A DNA stretch of 41,371 bases from Hellea sp964472905 (GCA_964472905.1 CAYYMI010000021.1:1-41371), one strand, 5' to 3'; positions 1-9,678 are shown, numbered from the stretch's first letter. Numbers and translations: made by a program. Notes: generated by a model not told the origin, from the sequence alone.

Positions 1-55
1 ACACATAGTGATCAGATTTACAGTCTGACGCCTTTAACCACTCGGCCACCCCTCC
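1..55 (-). tRNA. tRNA-Tyr (GTA), 3' part outside the window
   Basis: Read on the minus strand from 55, the sequence starts GGAGGGGTGGCCGAG. It has a D-loop with GTGGTTAAAGGC and an anticodon arm CAGACTGTAAATCTG with anticodon GTA, so it decodes tyrosine codons. The start of the long variable arm expected of a class II tRNA-Tyr follows. The variable arm's remainder, the T arm and the acceptor 3' strand lie beyond base 1. It is transcribed away from rlmB, and 138 bases separate the two. Confidence 0.9.
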
Positions 56-193
56 GCCATAAAATTCGGACTGCGGGTAGTCCAAATAAGAATGTGTTGC
101 CTCCAACAAAAAACGCTCTGTCAGTTGAGCGGCTAATGTGTTAGCTGCGCGACTTACAGAGACAATGTCCTAAAACTTGACGGGTATATAGAG

Positions 194-1111
194 ATGTCAC
201 ACGGTTCACGCAATAGCCGATTTACAAGAAAATCGGGCAAAAAGAGACCAAATTCAGGGGATTCCCCTACGTCTGAGAGCGCCCCGCGCAAACGCGCCTA
301 TGGGATGCGCTCTCACGGGGCGACGAGTCAGCCAAAATCGCCCAAAAATAGAGCCAAACATAGCAAAAGGCCCGGATCTGGCCGTGAAGGCGGCTCTGGA
401 TGGCTTTATGGTGCCCATGCTTGCAAGGCCGCGCTGGCAAACTCACGGCGAACTATCCACGAAATTCTGCTCACAGAGCAAAGTCAGAGCCGATATCCGC
501 TCCCAAATGGCGCAATTCCGCCAAAAATCGTTCTGCCCAATGTTCTGGACAAGGTTGTTGGCAGAGATAGCGCTCATCAAGGCATTGCGGTTAAAGCTGC
601 GCCGCTTCAATGGCCTGACCTTGAAACGATAGCCGACCAAGACGGTGATGGACTGATTTTGGTCCTCGACCAGATCACCGACCCCCATAATGTCGGCGCG
701 ATGCTTCGGCTGTGTTCCGCCTTTGGCGTCAGGGCGCTTGTGATGCAGACCCGTAAAGCCCCGCCGCTCTCGGGCGCGCTAGCCAAAGTCGCCGTGGGGT
801 GCCTTGAAACGATCCCTGTCTGTCTTGAAACCAATATCGCCAATACGCTGCAAAACCTGCAACGTCTCGGCTGGATGGTCACAGGTCTTGCGGGCGAAAC
901 AGATATGGAGCTGAAAGATGCCGTAACGGGGGGCTGCAAGCATGTCATCGTCATGGGCGCAGAAGGCCCTGGCCTCAGAGACCGCGTGCGCAAAACCTGC
1001 GATCAACTCGCCAAAATCCCGATGATGAGTGACCCTGTTGCGGGACAGGCTGAGAGCCTGAATGTGGCGACGGCAGCGGCTATTGCTCTATACGAAGCGC
1101 GGCGGAAATAG
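194..1111 (+). CDS. rlmB: RlmB-like 23S rRNA 2'-O-ribose methyltransferase (SpoU/TrmH family)
   Basis: This is a SPOUT-class methyltransferase. RlmB methylates the 2'-OH of a guanosine in the peptidyl-transferase centre of 23S rRNA (G2251 in E. coli), using S-adenosylmethionine. All three SpoU motifs are visible: N166 with GAMLR (168-172), MGAEGPGLR (254-262) and SLNVATAAAIALYE (288-301), the last two forming the trefoil knot that binds SAM. The RNA-binding substrate domain spans about 68-140. Residues 1-65 are an extra Arg/Lys/Ser-rich, probably disordered stretch that lengthens the protein to 305 residues, against roughly 245 for E. coli RlmB. The ATG at 194 is the first start; an internal ATG at 305 would remove most of the tail. 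Assignment to RlmB rather than another TrmH-family enzyme rests on domain order. Confidence 0.88.
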   Translation: MSHGSRNSRFTRKSGKKRPNSGDSPTSESAPRKRAYGMRSHGATSQPKSPKNRAKHSKRPGSGREGGSGWLYGAHACKAALANSRRTIHEILLTEQSQSRYPLPNGAIPPKIVLPNVLDKVVGRDSAHQGIAVKAAPLQWPDLETIADQDGDGLILVLDQITDPHNVGAMLRLCSAFGVRALVMQTRKAPPLSGALAKVAVGCLETIPVCLETNIANTLQNLQRLGWMVTGLAGETDMELKDAVTGGCKHVIVMGAEGPGLRDRVRKTCDQLAKIPMMSDPVAGQAESLNVATAAAIALYEARRK

Positions 1112-1204
1112 ATGCGACAATAAAACCTCACAATGCGACCCCGCGTCCTCTCCTTTTTAGGCCTTGCAATCCCTATATTTAGGATAGATAGGATGGAGGC
1201 TATT

Positions 1205-1873
1205 ATGAAAGCCCGGCTTAAACCTGCCCCGCGCGTTGTTGATTACGATATCGCCCTAGACTCCCATATTGCTCCCACAACCATTAGCGATAAAATTGCC
1301 TATGGTTTTGTCCGGTTTTTACGCTTTTTTGCCGATAAGTTTTTCGCCAAACGCTATGGTCACCGCGCTGTTGTTCTTGAAACTATCGCGGCGGTACCTG
1401 GTATGGTTGGCGGGCTGTTACAGCACTTAACCGCGCTGCGCAAAATGCGCGATGATGAGGGCTGGATTAAAGTTTTGATCGACGAAGCCGAGAATGAGCG
1501 CATGCACCTCATGACATTCATCGAAATAGCCCAGCCCAACGCCTTTGAGCGGTTCTTAATTATGGCGGTGCAATTGATATTCTATAATTGCTATTTCTTT
1601 CTGTATCTTTTCGCCCCGCGCACGGCCCACCGCGTCGTAGGCTATTTCGAAGAAGAAGCCGTCATTAGCTACACGCAATATCTGACAGAGGTCAAAGAAG
1701 GCCGACATGAAAACATCCCCGCCCCGCAAATCGCCATTGATTACTGGCAGCTAGATAAAGACGCACGTCTGAGCGATGTCATTATCGCCGTGCGCGCGGA
1801 TGAAGCCGAACATCGCGATGTAAATCATAGCTTTGTCGATGATTTAGATGAAAGGCGGAGCTTAAATTACTAA
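1205..1873 (+). CDS. Alternative oxidase (cyanide-insensitive ubiquinol oxidase)
   Basis: A di-iron quinol oxidase that passes electrons from ubiquinol to oxygen without pumping protons, bound to one face of the inner membrane. The four-helix metal site is complete: LET with E59, the NERMH motif with E98 and H101, FEEEA at 148-152, and DEAEH with E200 and H203. Hydrophobic stretches at about 60-80 and 114-137 match the monotopic membrane helices. I chose the ATG at 1205 because GGAGG at 1195-1199 sits five bases upstream. This gives 222 residues, which fits bacterial members. The frame stays open to 1133 but that part has no family resemblance. It stands alone, with no cytochrome oxidase genes nearby, and may protect against respiratory inhibition or over-reduction of the quinone pool. 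Confidence 0.92.
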   Translation: MKARLKPAPRVVDYDIALDSHIAPTTISDKIAYGFVRFLRFFADKFFAKRYGHRAVVLETIAAVPGMVGGLLQHLTALRKMRDDEGWIKVLIDEAENERMHLMTFIEIAQPNAFERFLIMAVQLIFYNCYFFLYLFAPRTAHRVVGYFEEEAVISYTQYLTEVKEGRHENIPAPQIAIDYWQLDKDARLSDVIIAVRADEAEHRDVNHSFVDDLDERRSLNY

Positions 1874-1936
1874 TGCCTCAACCCTTTTTTGCCTCTGGCA
1901 CGTAATTATGTCAAAGAAAGGTAGAAGGGCTCTCAC

Positions 1937-2812
1937 ATGCTAACAGATATACTCGTTAATTTTACACACGCGGCTGTCGTTGTTTTCGGCCTACTCACCC
2001 TGCTTTGGGCGATAAGTGTGGCCGTCAAAGATGCCAGCCTGATTGATATTTTCTGGGGCTTTGGATTTTTGGTCGTGGCCGCAGTTTGCTTATGCATAGT
2101 TCCGGTAAAAACCCCTTACCTGACACTTTTAGCGGCTCTGCCTATCCTTTGGGGTCTTCGTCTTACGCTATATCTGGCTTGGCGAAATCTGGGACATGGT
2201 GAGGATAAACGTTATATCGCTATGCGCCGCCGCGCCGAGAAAAAAGGCTTGAGCGAAATTAGCTGGCGCCTTCGCAGCCTATTTACGATTTATTTCGGCC
2301 AAGGCCTACTGATTATGATTGTGAGTGCGCCGATTTGGGTGGCGATGGCGACAGGACATAATTTTCCCGAAGAAGCTCGAGGGGGTTGGGTTATGTATCC
2401 ACCAGGTAAAGGCGCCTTTACTATAAGCGCATTGGCAATCCTGGGAACAGTTCTCTGGTCCATTGGCTTTCTCTTTGAAGCCATTGGCGATTGGCAGCTC
2501 GCCAGCTTTCTCAATCAAAACAAAAACTATGACGGCCCTTATGAAAACAAACCTGTTCTTGATACGGGGCTGTGGAAATATACGCGCCATCCCAATTATT
2601 TCGGCAATGCCTGTATGTGGTGGGGCATATGGCTCGTCGCCTGCCAAGCGCCTTGGGGCTGGGTGACGATATTCGCGCCGATTATTATGACGCTCCTGCT
2701 GACCCGCGTTTCAGGCCGTGATTTGCTCGAGCGGCAGCTTAAAAAACGCCCCGCCTATCAAGAGTATATCCGGCGAACCAGCGGGTTTATTCCAAGATTG
2801 CCAAAGCCTTAA
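1937..2812 (+). CDS. DUF1295 family integral membrane protein (steroid 5-alpha-reductase/ICMT-like)
   Basis: A 291-residue protein with about six or seven hydrophobic segments (near 10-30, 38-56, 62-81, 114-137, 160-182, 222-235 and 240-256). The signature TRHPNYFG (216-223) lies in a conserved C-terminal block followed by a cytoplasmic FIPRLPKP tail. This belongs to the DUF1295 family, whose fold is related to steroid 5-alpha reductases and isoprenylcysteine methyltransferases. The true substrate is not known, so I give no reaction. GAAGGG seven bases before the ATG is a plausible ribosome site. The stop codon TAA is the first part of the inverted repeat at 2810-2834. Confidence 0.85.
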   Translation: MLTDILVNFTHAAVVVFGLLTLLWAISVAVKDASLIDIFWGFGFLVVAAVCLCIVPVKTPYLTLLAALPILWGLRLTLYLAWRNLGHGEDKRYIAMRRRAEKKGLSEISWRLRSLFTIYFGQGLLIMIVSAPIWVAMATGHNFPEEARGGWVMYPPGKGAFTISALAILGTVLWSIGFLFEAIGDWQLASFLNQNKNYDGPYENKPVLDTGLWKYTRHPNYFGNACMWWGIWLVACQAPWGWVTIFAPIIMTLLLTRVSGRDLLERQLKKRPAYQEYIRRTSGFIPRLPKP

Positions 2813-2834
2813 TCATTTATCACATAAATGATTA
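2810..2834. promoter_or_regulatory. Perfect 11-bp inverted repeat over the DUF1295 stop codon
   Basis: TAATCATTTAT, a 3-base CAC centre, then ATAAATGATTA. It is AT-rich and followed by ATCTTTT, so it could be a weak terminator for the upstream gene. Its right arm with the next bases (AATGATTATC) also differs by one base from the core of a classical Fur box, which would suit iron control of the TonB receptor downstream. The sequence alone does not decide between these. Confidence 0.4.
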
Positions 2835-2840
2835 TCTTTT

Positions 2841-2863
2841 GAGTTGAAAAAACAATTCAACTC
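2841..2863. promoter_or_regulatory. Perfect 8-bp inverted repeat upstream of the TonB receptor
   Basis: Arms GAGTTGAA (2841-2848) and TTCAACTC (2856-2863) with a seven-base loop AAAACAA. It lies seven bases after the previous inverted repeat and 51 bases before the receptor start codon. It may be an operator or a leader hairpin of the receptor gene. Confidence 0.4.
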
Positions 2864-2914
2864 TATAGCTATGCGCGCTTCTTGGCTGTCACGGCGTCAT
2901 AAAATTAGTATTTC

Positions 2915-5091
2915 ATGTCTAAATTCAATGCCCTTTTACTATCGGCAATATCCGTATTTACCCTCTATCCTCAGGCCAGCTTTTCTAGTGAAAAAGAGGC
3001 TGAGATTGTCGTCACAGCTACTAAAATTGAAAAGACCATTCAGGAACTTGGCCACAGCGTCAACTTCGTTGACGGGGAGGTTCTCTCTCATTTTGATGGG
3101 GCAGAAGATCTCTCTCAACGTGTTTCGGGCCTACAGGCCGCTGTCGCCAATGGCAGCCAGATTGCGTTTCAAATTCGTGGTATTGGCGCGGTGGACCATC
3201 AAGCCCTAACCCCAACGGCGGCGGCCGTTTATGTCGACGGTACATTCCAAGCCACGAATGTCCAAACAAGTCCGCTGCTCTTTGATATTGACCGCGCCGA
3301 AGTGCTGAAAGGCCCGCAAGGCTCGCTCTATGGCCGCAATGCTTCAAGCGGGGCGATTAACTTCAACTCCGTGCTTCCAGACGATGAAGCGAGCGGATAT
3401 ATCGGCGCAGAACTCGGCAATTTTGACCGTTTTAATCTAAACGCTGCAGCCACTCTTCCCGTGAGTGATATTTTCTCCCTAGGGCCCCAGAAGATGCAGG
3501 CGGACGTCGCGATGAATTTGGATTGCGGGCTATTGGCCGCTTAGAAGCCTCACCAAATACCGAGGTTTTGCTCAATATCCATTATGCCGAGGATAACGGT
3601 ATTAACCCCGCTCCGCTCAATGATAGTCTTGATCTTGATAGGCATGAAATATCTATCGGGCCAGACGGCATTCAAGACACGGATAATGAGTTTTGGGGCG
3701 GCTCGGCCACTGTGACCCATGATTTTGGTAACCTCACACTTGTCTCACATACCGCCTATGAAGCCTATAATCAGCAATATGGATTTGATTTTGATGGCAC
3801 GCCCCAACCTTTTGGCGTCCCTAGCTTGAATTCTAATTTACGTTATGACCGTGATTTCGTGCAAGTCAGCGAAGAATTACGCCTTAGCTATGTTTCGAAC
3901 AAGGCTGAGCTTATGGCAGGTATCTATTTAGAATCCGAAGACTTTGACCAAGAATATCTTTTATTTTGCGGCGTCCTTAACCCCGAAACATTGCTCGGCA
4001 CTTGCCGCTATGTCGGCGCGCCGGGGCGTGTGGGGCCCAATCCAGCTTCTGACGGGACGGCCACAACCTTGCAGTCTCTTATTACTCAATCCCGTAAAAC
4101 GGCCGCACTTTTTACATATAATACCTTGCAAATTACCCCGCAATTAGATGTCGTTATTGGGGCTCGTTTAACCCACGAAAACATACAAGGCCGCGGTGAA
4201 GGAAGGCATTATTTTGATGACGGCGTTATTGCTCTCAATAATCGTGACGGACTGGGTCTGGCGATTGGTAGTAATACCATTTCAGATACGCGGCTCTCAG
4301 GAAACTTTGGCCTCAACTATACTCTCCAAGATGACACTTTACTCTACGCCTCTTATTCCAATGGATTTAAGAGCGGCGGCTTTAATGGCGAAGTTATCAA
4401 TAACGCGACGCATTTTAGCAATGAAGGCTTATTCGGCGCGGAGACCGTCAACGCGCTTGAAGCAGGCGTAAAGTTCTCCAGAGACACCCTCACCTTTAAT
4501 CTGGCTGGGTTTTATCAATTTTATGATAATCCCCAAGCCCGCATCTTTGTACCTTTCGCGACAGACAATGGCGGTTCTTTCACCTCCAATTCATTGTCAA
4601 ATCTGGATGAAGCGACATCATTTGGTTTGGATGCCGATGTGACATGGACTCCGATTGAGGGCTTAGACTTATTTGCAGGTATTACCTTATTGGACACGGA
4701 GATTAATCAAGAACAAAATCCGAATGTTCCGCAAAATGCGGAAAATTTTGACGGTAATCCTCTACCCTTTGCTTCTGATTTTTCAGGCGTTTTGTCCGCC
4801 CGTTATGAATGGGCGCTCAACGAGAACATGAACGTCTCCATAAAAGGTGATGGTAAATACCAAAGCGCTTTTTATCTCGACGCAGAAGGTCTCGAAGATC
4901 GCCGTCAATCCGGCTATGAGATCATAGATGGCCAAGCGACGCTCCATTTCAAAAACGGCATTGATCTTGGGATATGGGGCCGCAATCTCACGAATTCAGA
5001 TTTCACCGAATCAGGATTTGGCTTTATTGGTTATAATACCTTTAGAGGGGATCCACGCAGTTACGGGGCCTCAGTGAGGTTTAGTTACTAA
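2915..5091 (+). pseudogene. TonB-dependent outer-membrane receptor, interrupted by frame change and probable internal deletion
   Basis: TonB-dependent receptors import iron complexes, vitamins or glycans across the outer membrane using TonB-ExbBD. The first fragment (2915-3544, 209 residues) has a signal peptide (about 1-25), a TonB-box-like EIVVTA and a plug domain with RGIG, VYVDG and the family motif VLKGPQGSLYGRNASSGAIN. The second fragment lies in another frame. Its frame is open from 3469 and runs to 5091. It holds the beta-barrel and ends in VRFSY, with the terminal aromatic residue used by the BAM complex. The frames overlap only at 3469-3541. Related receptors have more residues between the first barrel strands than fit here, so I infer an out-of-frame deletion of roughly 15-25 residues near 3475-3495, not a single-base slip. 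It could be a real pseudogene or an assembly error. The substrate is not deducible. Confidence 0.8.
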
Positions 5092-5097
5092 GCACAG

Positions 5098-6576
5098 TTA
5101 ACCTGCGTGTTTAAACACGCGGCGGCGCTCTACGCTTGACGGGATACCCATGCTTTCACGATATTTAGCCACCGTACGGCGTGCAATATCAATGCCTTGG
5201 GCTCGCAAGAGAGTCACAAGTTTATCATCTGACTTAACGTCCCCCGCAGTTTCCTCGCTGATCAGAATTTTGATTTTATTGCGAACCGCTTCAGCGCTAT
5301 GGGCTTCACCGCCATCAATGGACGGAATACTCGCTGTGAAGAAATATTTGAGTTCGAAAACCCCGCGCGGCGTTGACATAAATTTATTCGATGTCACACG
5401 GCTAACCGTACTCTCATGCATTTCAATCGCCTCAGCCACCGTTTTCAAATTTAACGGGCGCATATGGTCAACGCCGTAAGCAAAAAACCCGTCTTGTTGT
5501 TTAACGATTTCGCTGGCGACTTTCATAATTGTGCGCGCGCGCTGATCCAGTGATTTAACCAACCAATTGGCGTTTGCATGGCATTCACTCATAAATGTTT
5601 TAGACTCTTCATCTGTCGCAATAGCAGACACTTCATTATAATAACGATTATCGACCAAAACGCGAGGAAGCGTATCCGAGTTAAGCTCAACAGCCCAACC
5701 GCCTTGAGGTGTTTCGCGAATGAAAACATCAGGGGCGATAGCGGCGGCCATATCGCCGCCGTAAGCTAATCCTGGCTTGGGCGCGAGAGATTTGAGCTGC
5801 TTGATATAGCTCAGTAAATCTTCTTTATTCAGCTCACATAATTTCATTAATTTTGACAAATCATGCTTGGCCAGAAGCTCTAAATGATCAAGCAAAGCCT
5901 GCATCGGCTCATCCAAGCTATTTTTCTCTCTTAATTGCAGAGATAAACACTCGCGCAAATCGCGCGCAAAAACACCTGTTGGCTCAAAAGACTGCATCTG
6001 AGTCACAAGAGATTGCACTCGTGCCAGTGATACGCCGAGATTTTCGGCTAAATCCTCAAGCGAGGCTCTTAGATAACCATTTTCATCGACATGATCGATC
6101 AAATGTTGCGCAATAAGCCTTTCTGTACCTTCAAGGCCAGACATAGAGAGTTGCTCTGTCAAATGATCGATGAGGCTGATGTCTGCAGCTTTATTCGCCG
6201 CAGCGTCATAGTCTCCGCTACTATTAAAGCTCCCACCAGAGCCGGCCTTAGACCAGTCAACTGAACCGCCAACATCAGCGGCTGTGGCTTCAGGCGCAAT
6301 AGCGTGGTCCGGCGCATCTAGGTCTGCCGCCGATGCCGCTGGCGTTTCAAAGGTGACATCTCCGCCGGAGGGCACGTCATCAAGACTAACATCTTCGCCG
6401 CGGCGGTTTTCATCACCTGTCCCGCGTTCGAGCAATGGATTGCTTTCCAGTTGTTCGTCAACAAAGGCTGCGAGTTCAATATTCGATAATTGCAACAGCT
6501 TTATCGCCTGTTGCAATTGAGGCGTCATCACAAGGGATTGACCCTGCTTAAGCTGGAGCTTCGGCGCTATCGCCAT
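5098..6576 (-). CDS. rpoN: RNA polymerase sigma-54 factor RpoN
   Basis: This alternative sigma factor recognises -24/-12 promoters and needs AAA+ activators; it typically drives nitrogen, motility and surface genes. The N-terminal activator-interacting region is clear (LVMTPQLQQAIKLLQLSNIEL, then a Gln/Leu-rich stretch). An acidic variable linker follows (about 55-120), then the core-binding and DNA-binding domains. The diagnostic RpoN box ARRTVAKYRE lies 18 residues from the C terminus. I chose the ATG at 6576 (protein begins MAIAPKLQLKQGQ, as in relatives) because GGTGA sits five bases ahead of it. An ATG at 6588 would add four residues. It converges on the TonB receptor with six bases between the stops, and is divergent from the helicase. 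Confidence 0.96.
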   Translation of the reverse strand: MAIAPKLQLKQGQSLVMTPQLQQAIKLLQLSNIELAAFVDEQLESNPLLERGTGDENRRGEDVSLDDVPSGGDVTFETPAASAADLDAPDHAIAPEATAADVGGSVDWSKAGSGGSFNSSGDYDAAANKAADISLIDHLTEQLSMSGLEGTERLIAQHLIDHVDENGYLRASLEDLAENLGVSLARVQSLVTQMQSFEPTGVFARDLRECLSLQLREKNSLDEPMQALLDHLELLAKHDLSKLMKLCELNKEDLLSYIKQLKSLAPKPGLAYGGDMAAAIAPDVFIRETPQGGWAVELNSDTLPRVLVDNRYYNEVSAIATDEESKTFMSECHANANWLVKSLDQRARTIMKVASEIVKQQDGFFAYGVDHMRPLNLKTVAEAIEMHESTVSRVTSNKFMSTPRGVFELKYFFTASIPSIDGGEAHSAEAVRNKIKILISEETAGDVKSDDKLVTLLRAQGIDIARRTVAKYRESMGIPSSVERRRVFKHAG

Positions 6577-6714
6577 ATTATTCACCATTCCGTTAGGCCG
6601 ATTTTCGGCTCATTGAGTGCTTGTTTAAGGCAAAAGCTTTAAAATATGGTTTGCGGCATGAAAATTGCTAGCCCTCGCTTATTCATGGTTGATATTTGGT
6701 AAATCCTGCCCAAT

Positions 6715-9672
6715 ATGATGCCAATGGTCTCCCCCCTTAATCCTACGACTTTGACGGCGATTTTAGGCCCGACAAATACAGGCAAAACCCATTATGCTGT
6801 GGAACGTATGCTGGGCCGGAGCTCAGGTGTTATCGGACTTCCTTTACGGCTCTTAGCCCGCGAAATCTATGATCGTATATGCGCGCAAAAAGGCGCTTCT
6901 CAATGCGCGCTTATTACGGGCGAAGAAAAAATAATCCCGCCTAAAGCCCGCTATTTCGTCTGCACAGTCGAAGCTATGCCAGTCCAGCGCGACTTCGCTT
7001 TCTTAGCTATAGATGAGGTTCAATTGATGGCTAATCATGAACGCGGACATATTTTCACAGACCGCGTTCTTCATGCAAGAGGCCAAGAAGAAACCTTGCT
7101 TTTAGGCGCGGAAACGGCCCGCCCCGTTCTTCAGGCTTTACTGCCTAAAATTCGATTTGAACATCGCGAGAGGTTTTCAACCCTGAGCTATGCGGGACAA
7201 ACGAAGTTGACCCGTCTACCCAAACGGTCTGTTATAGTCACTTTTTCTGCGGCCGAAGTTTACGCCCTCGCTGAGCTTATTCGGCGGTACCGCGGCGGAG
7301 CAGCCGTGGTGATGGGCGGGCTATCTCCGCGAACACGGAACGCCCAGGCCGAACTTTTCCAAAGCGGAGATGTTGACTTTCTCGTTGCAACGGATGCTGT
7401 CGGGATGGGCCTAAACCTAGATACAGATCATGTCGCTTTTGCAGCCCTTGATAAATTTGACGGACGACGGCGGCGTATGTTGACAGCAATGGAAGCTGCG
7501 CAAATTGCTGGCCGTGCAGGGCGGTTTCGTAATGACGGAACCTTTGGAACAACGGGTGAGTGCATCCCCATGGATGATGAGCTCGTAAAACGCATTGAAC
7601 ATCATGAGTTTGAACCACTGCATTATGCTGAATGGCGAAACTCGGCGCTTGATTTTACATCCCTCACCGCTTTGTCCGATAGTCTGCATATTCCGCGAAA
7701 GCATAAACGCCTTCGCCGCATTAAGGGCGCAGATGATGAAGCTGCTTTTGAACGCATGGTTGCAATCGACGAAATTTCCGACCGAATCACCACACCTTTT
7801 GATGTGAAGCAATTATGGGATGTTTGCCAAATACCCGATTTTAGAAATCTTACGATTGATGCCCACCTACGCCTCTTGCAAGATATTTACAGACTGCTGG
7901 TCGCCCAAAATGGGAAATTACCAGACGATTTCATTCATAAACACATCTCTCGCCTTGACGATACCATAGGAGGGGTAGACATATTATCGTCGAGGCTAGC
8001 GCATATTCGTACCTGGACATATTGCACTAGTAAATCTGACTGGGTGCAAGATGCAAAAAACTGGATTAATACAGCGCGTGAGGTTGAAGACCGGCTGTCA
8101 GATGCGCTACACGAGGCTCTCATTGCTCGGTTTGTGGATCGCCGAACTAGTAAATTACTTAAAGGCGTTGGAGCTGAAGCCTATATGACAGCAACGATCA
8201 AAGATAATGGTGATGTCTTAGTTGACGACCAACTCATTGGTGAACTTGACGGACTAAAGTTCACTTTAACCGCCAGCGGGTCTGAATTAGAAGCTAAAGC
8301 TCTAAAGGCTGCTGCGGAAAAGGTGGTTGGCCCAGAAGTCGATAGACGTTTAACCAGCCTATGCGGCGGCATGCATGATATATTTACCCTCTCAAATCGC
8401 GGGCATATTTTATGGGGTGGAAAAACCATTGGTAAAATAGCCTCTGGCGGGACACCCATGACCCCAGATGCTGAACTTATTGGTGCTGAATATGGAAACG
8501 AAAACCTCAAAGTCCTCGCAACCAATAGGATGCGGGACTACCTAAAGGCTGAATCCGCCAAACATCTGGCACCCCTCAACGAACTTAAAGCCATTCAAGA
8601 ACGGCCGAGCACAACACCCGAAGCGCGCGGGTTTGCATATACACTTTTTGAAAATAATGGCGCGATTAAACGCAAAGATCATTGGAAAGCCCTTAAAGAG
8701 CTAGATCAACGCTCTAGAAGACAATTACGCGAGGCCAATGTTTATTTTGGCCAATATGACGTTTACGTCAAAGATTTCATGAAACCCAAACCGGCATTTT
8801 TTCTGAGCTTAATGATTGCCTATGGCGCTGGCGGGGATCAAAAGCCATTTATTCCCTTTGCTGGCGTAACCTCTATCCCGAATGAAGGTGATTTTGCTAG
8901 TAATAATTTTTCTCCGCAAGCCCTTTCAGCAGCAGGCTATCATGCCGTTGGCCCTCGGATTGCCCGCTTTGATATTCTCAATCGCTTAAGCCTGCAAATC
9001 CGGCAAGCCAGTGAACAAAATCGCCAAGCCAAACGCGGCAAAGGCTTTCAAATCATGCAAGAAATGCTGGCCATAATGGGCTGTAGTTATGATGAGCTTC
9101 GAGGCGTTTTAACGGCGCTCGGATTTGAATCTAAAATCCGTGATCTGTCTCAATATCCATCACTATCCGAAATGACCGAAGATACGCCGCCCGAACCAGT
9201 AAACTTAGAAAAAACCGAGAGCACCACACCTGAGACTACGGAAGCTGAGAAGTCGGAAACCAAAAATACGGAAACTGAGATCATAACCCCTGCTACAGAC
9301 ACAATCGATCAAGCTTCATCTGAAAGTCCGTCGGCCTCAGACACAGTTGCTGCTGATACGACCCCAGCCAAAAAACCCAAGCAGTCACCGACCCATAATA
9401 AAAAACCGCCAAAACCTCTCAATATTTATAATCACCGCGACGTTAAAGATGACGGTACAACTGTAGAAATTGAAAATAACGAATTCTGGCTTATGCCTCC
9501 ACGACAGAGGCCCGCACATAATAACCGCTCAAACAAAAAACATCAGGGCAAGAAATTTAACAACAAGACTAAAAACCGTCAGCAAAACTATCAATCAAGA
9601 AAACCAAAACAATCCGTTGAAAACTCTCCCTTTGCGGCCCTCGCGGCTCTAAAGGCAGATAAGAAAGACTGA
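6715..9672 (+). CDS. SUV3-type ATP-dependent RNA helicase with long disordered tail
   Basis: A superfamily-2 helicase of the mitochondrial SUV3/alphaproteobacterial type, which unwinds RNA and is linked to RNA degradation in mitochondria. Walker A is GPTNTGKT (18-25), motif II is the DEVQ form (100-103), motif V is ATDAVGMGLNL (225-235) and motif VI QIAGRAGR (263-270). Both RecA-like domains lie within about 1-290. Helical and SUV3 C-terminal regions follow to about 810. Residues from about 820 on are Thr/Glu/Pro/Ser-rich and end in a Lys/Asn/Gln-rich basic stretch, probably disordered and RNA-binding. The protein has 985 residues, larger than human SUV3 (about 785). ATGs occur at 6715, 6718 and 6724 and none has a strong ribosome site. 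It is first in an operon with the S4 protein and ferredoxin. Confidence 0.88.
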   Translation: MMPMVSPLNPTTLTAILGPTNTGKTHYAVERMLGRSSGVIGLPLRLLAREIYDRICAQKGASQCALITGEEKIIPPKARYFVCTVEAMPVQRDFAFLAIDEVQLMANHERGHIFTDRVLHARGQEETLLLGAETARPVLQALLPKIRFEHRERFSTLSYAGQTKLTRLPKRSVIVTFSAAEVYALAELIRRYRGGAAVVMGGLSPRTRNAQAELFQSGDVDFLVATDAVGMGLNLDTDHVAFAALDKFDGRRRRMLTAMEAAQIAGRAGRFRNDGTFGTTGECIPMDDELVKRIEHHEFEPLHYAEWRNSALDFTSLTALSDSLHIPRKHKRLRRIKGADDEAAFERMVAIDEISDRITTPFDVKQLWDVCQIPDFRNLTIDAHLRLLQDIYRLLVAQNGKLPDDFIHKHISRLDDTIGGVDILSSRLAHIRTWTYCTSKSDWVQDAKNWINTAREVEDRLSDALHEALIARFVDRRTSKLLKGVGAEAYMTATIKDNGDVLVDDQLIGELDGLKFTLTASGSELEAKALKAAAEKVVGPEVDRRLTSLCGGMHDIFTLSNRGHILWGGKTIGKIASGGTPMTPDAELIGAEYGNENLKVLATNRMRDYLKAESAKHLAPLNELKAIQERPSTTPEARGFAYTLFENNGAIKRKDHWKALKELDQRSRRQLREANVYFGQYDVYVKDFMKPKPAFFLSLMIAYGAGGDQKPFIPFAGVTSIPNEGDFASNNFSPQALSAAGYHAVGPRIARFDILNRLSLQIRQASEQNRQAKRGKGFQIMQEMLAIMGCSYDELRGVLTALGFESKIRDLSQYPSLSEMTEDTPPEPVNLEKTESTTPETTEAEKSETKNTETEIITPATDTIDQASSESPSASDTVAADTTPAKKPKQSPTHNKKPPKPLNIYNHRDVKDDGTTVEIENNEFWLMPPRQRPAHNNRSNKKHQGKKFNNKTKNRQQNYQSRKPKQSVENSPFAALAALKADKKD

Positions 9673-9678
9673 TAAAGA

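Noticed and set aside
56..193. Small gene between tRNA-Tyr and rlmB
   Set aside because: No start with a ribosome site and coding-like frame; it likely holds only divergent promoters.
5105..5120. 16-base palindrome at the end of rpoN as a terminator
   Set aside because: It lies within the coding sequence, has no T run and could follow from codon choice.
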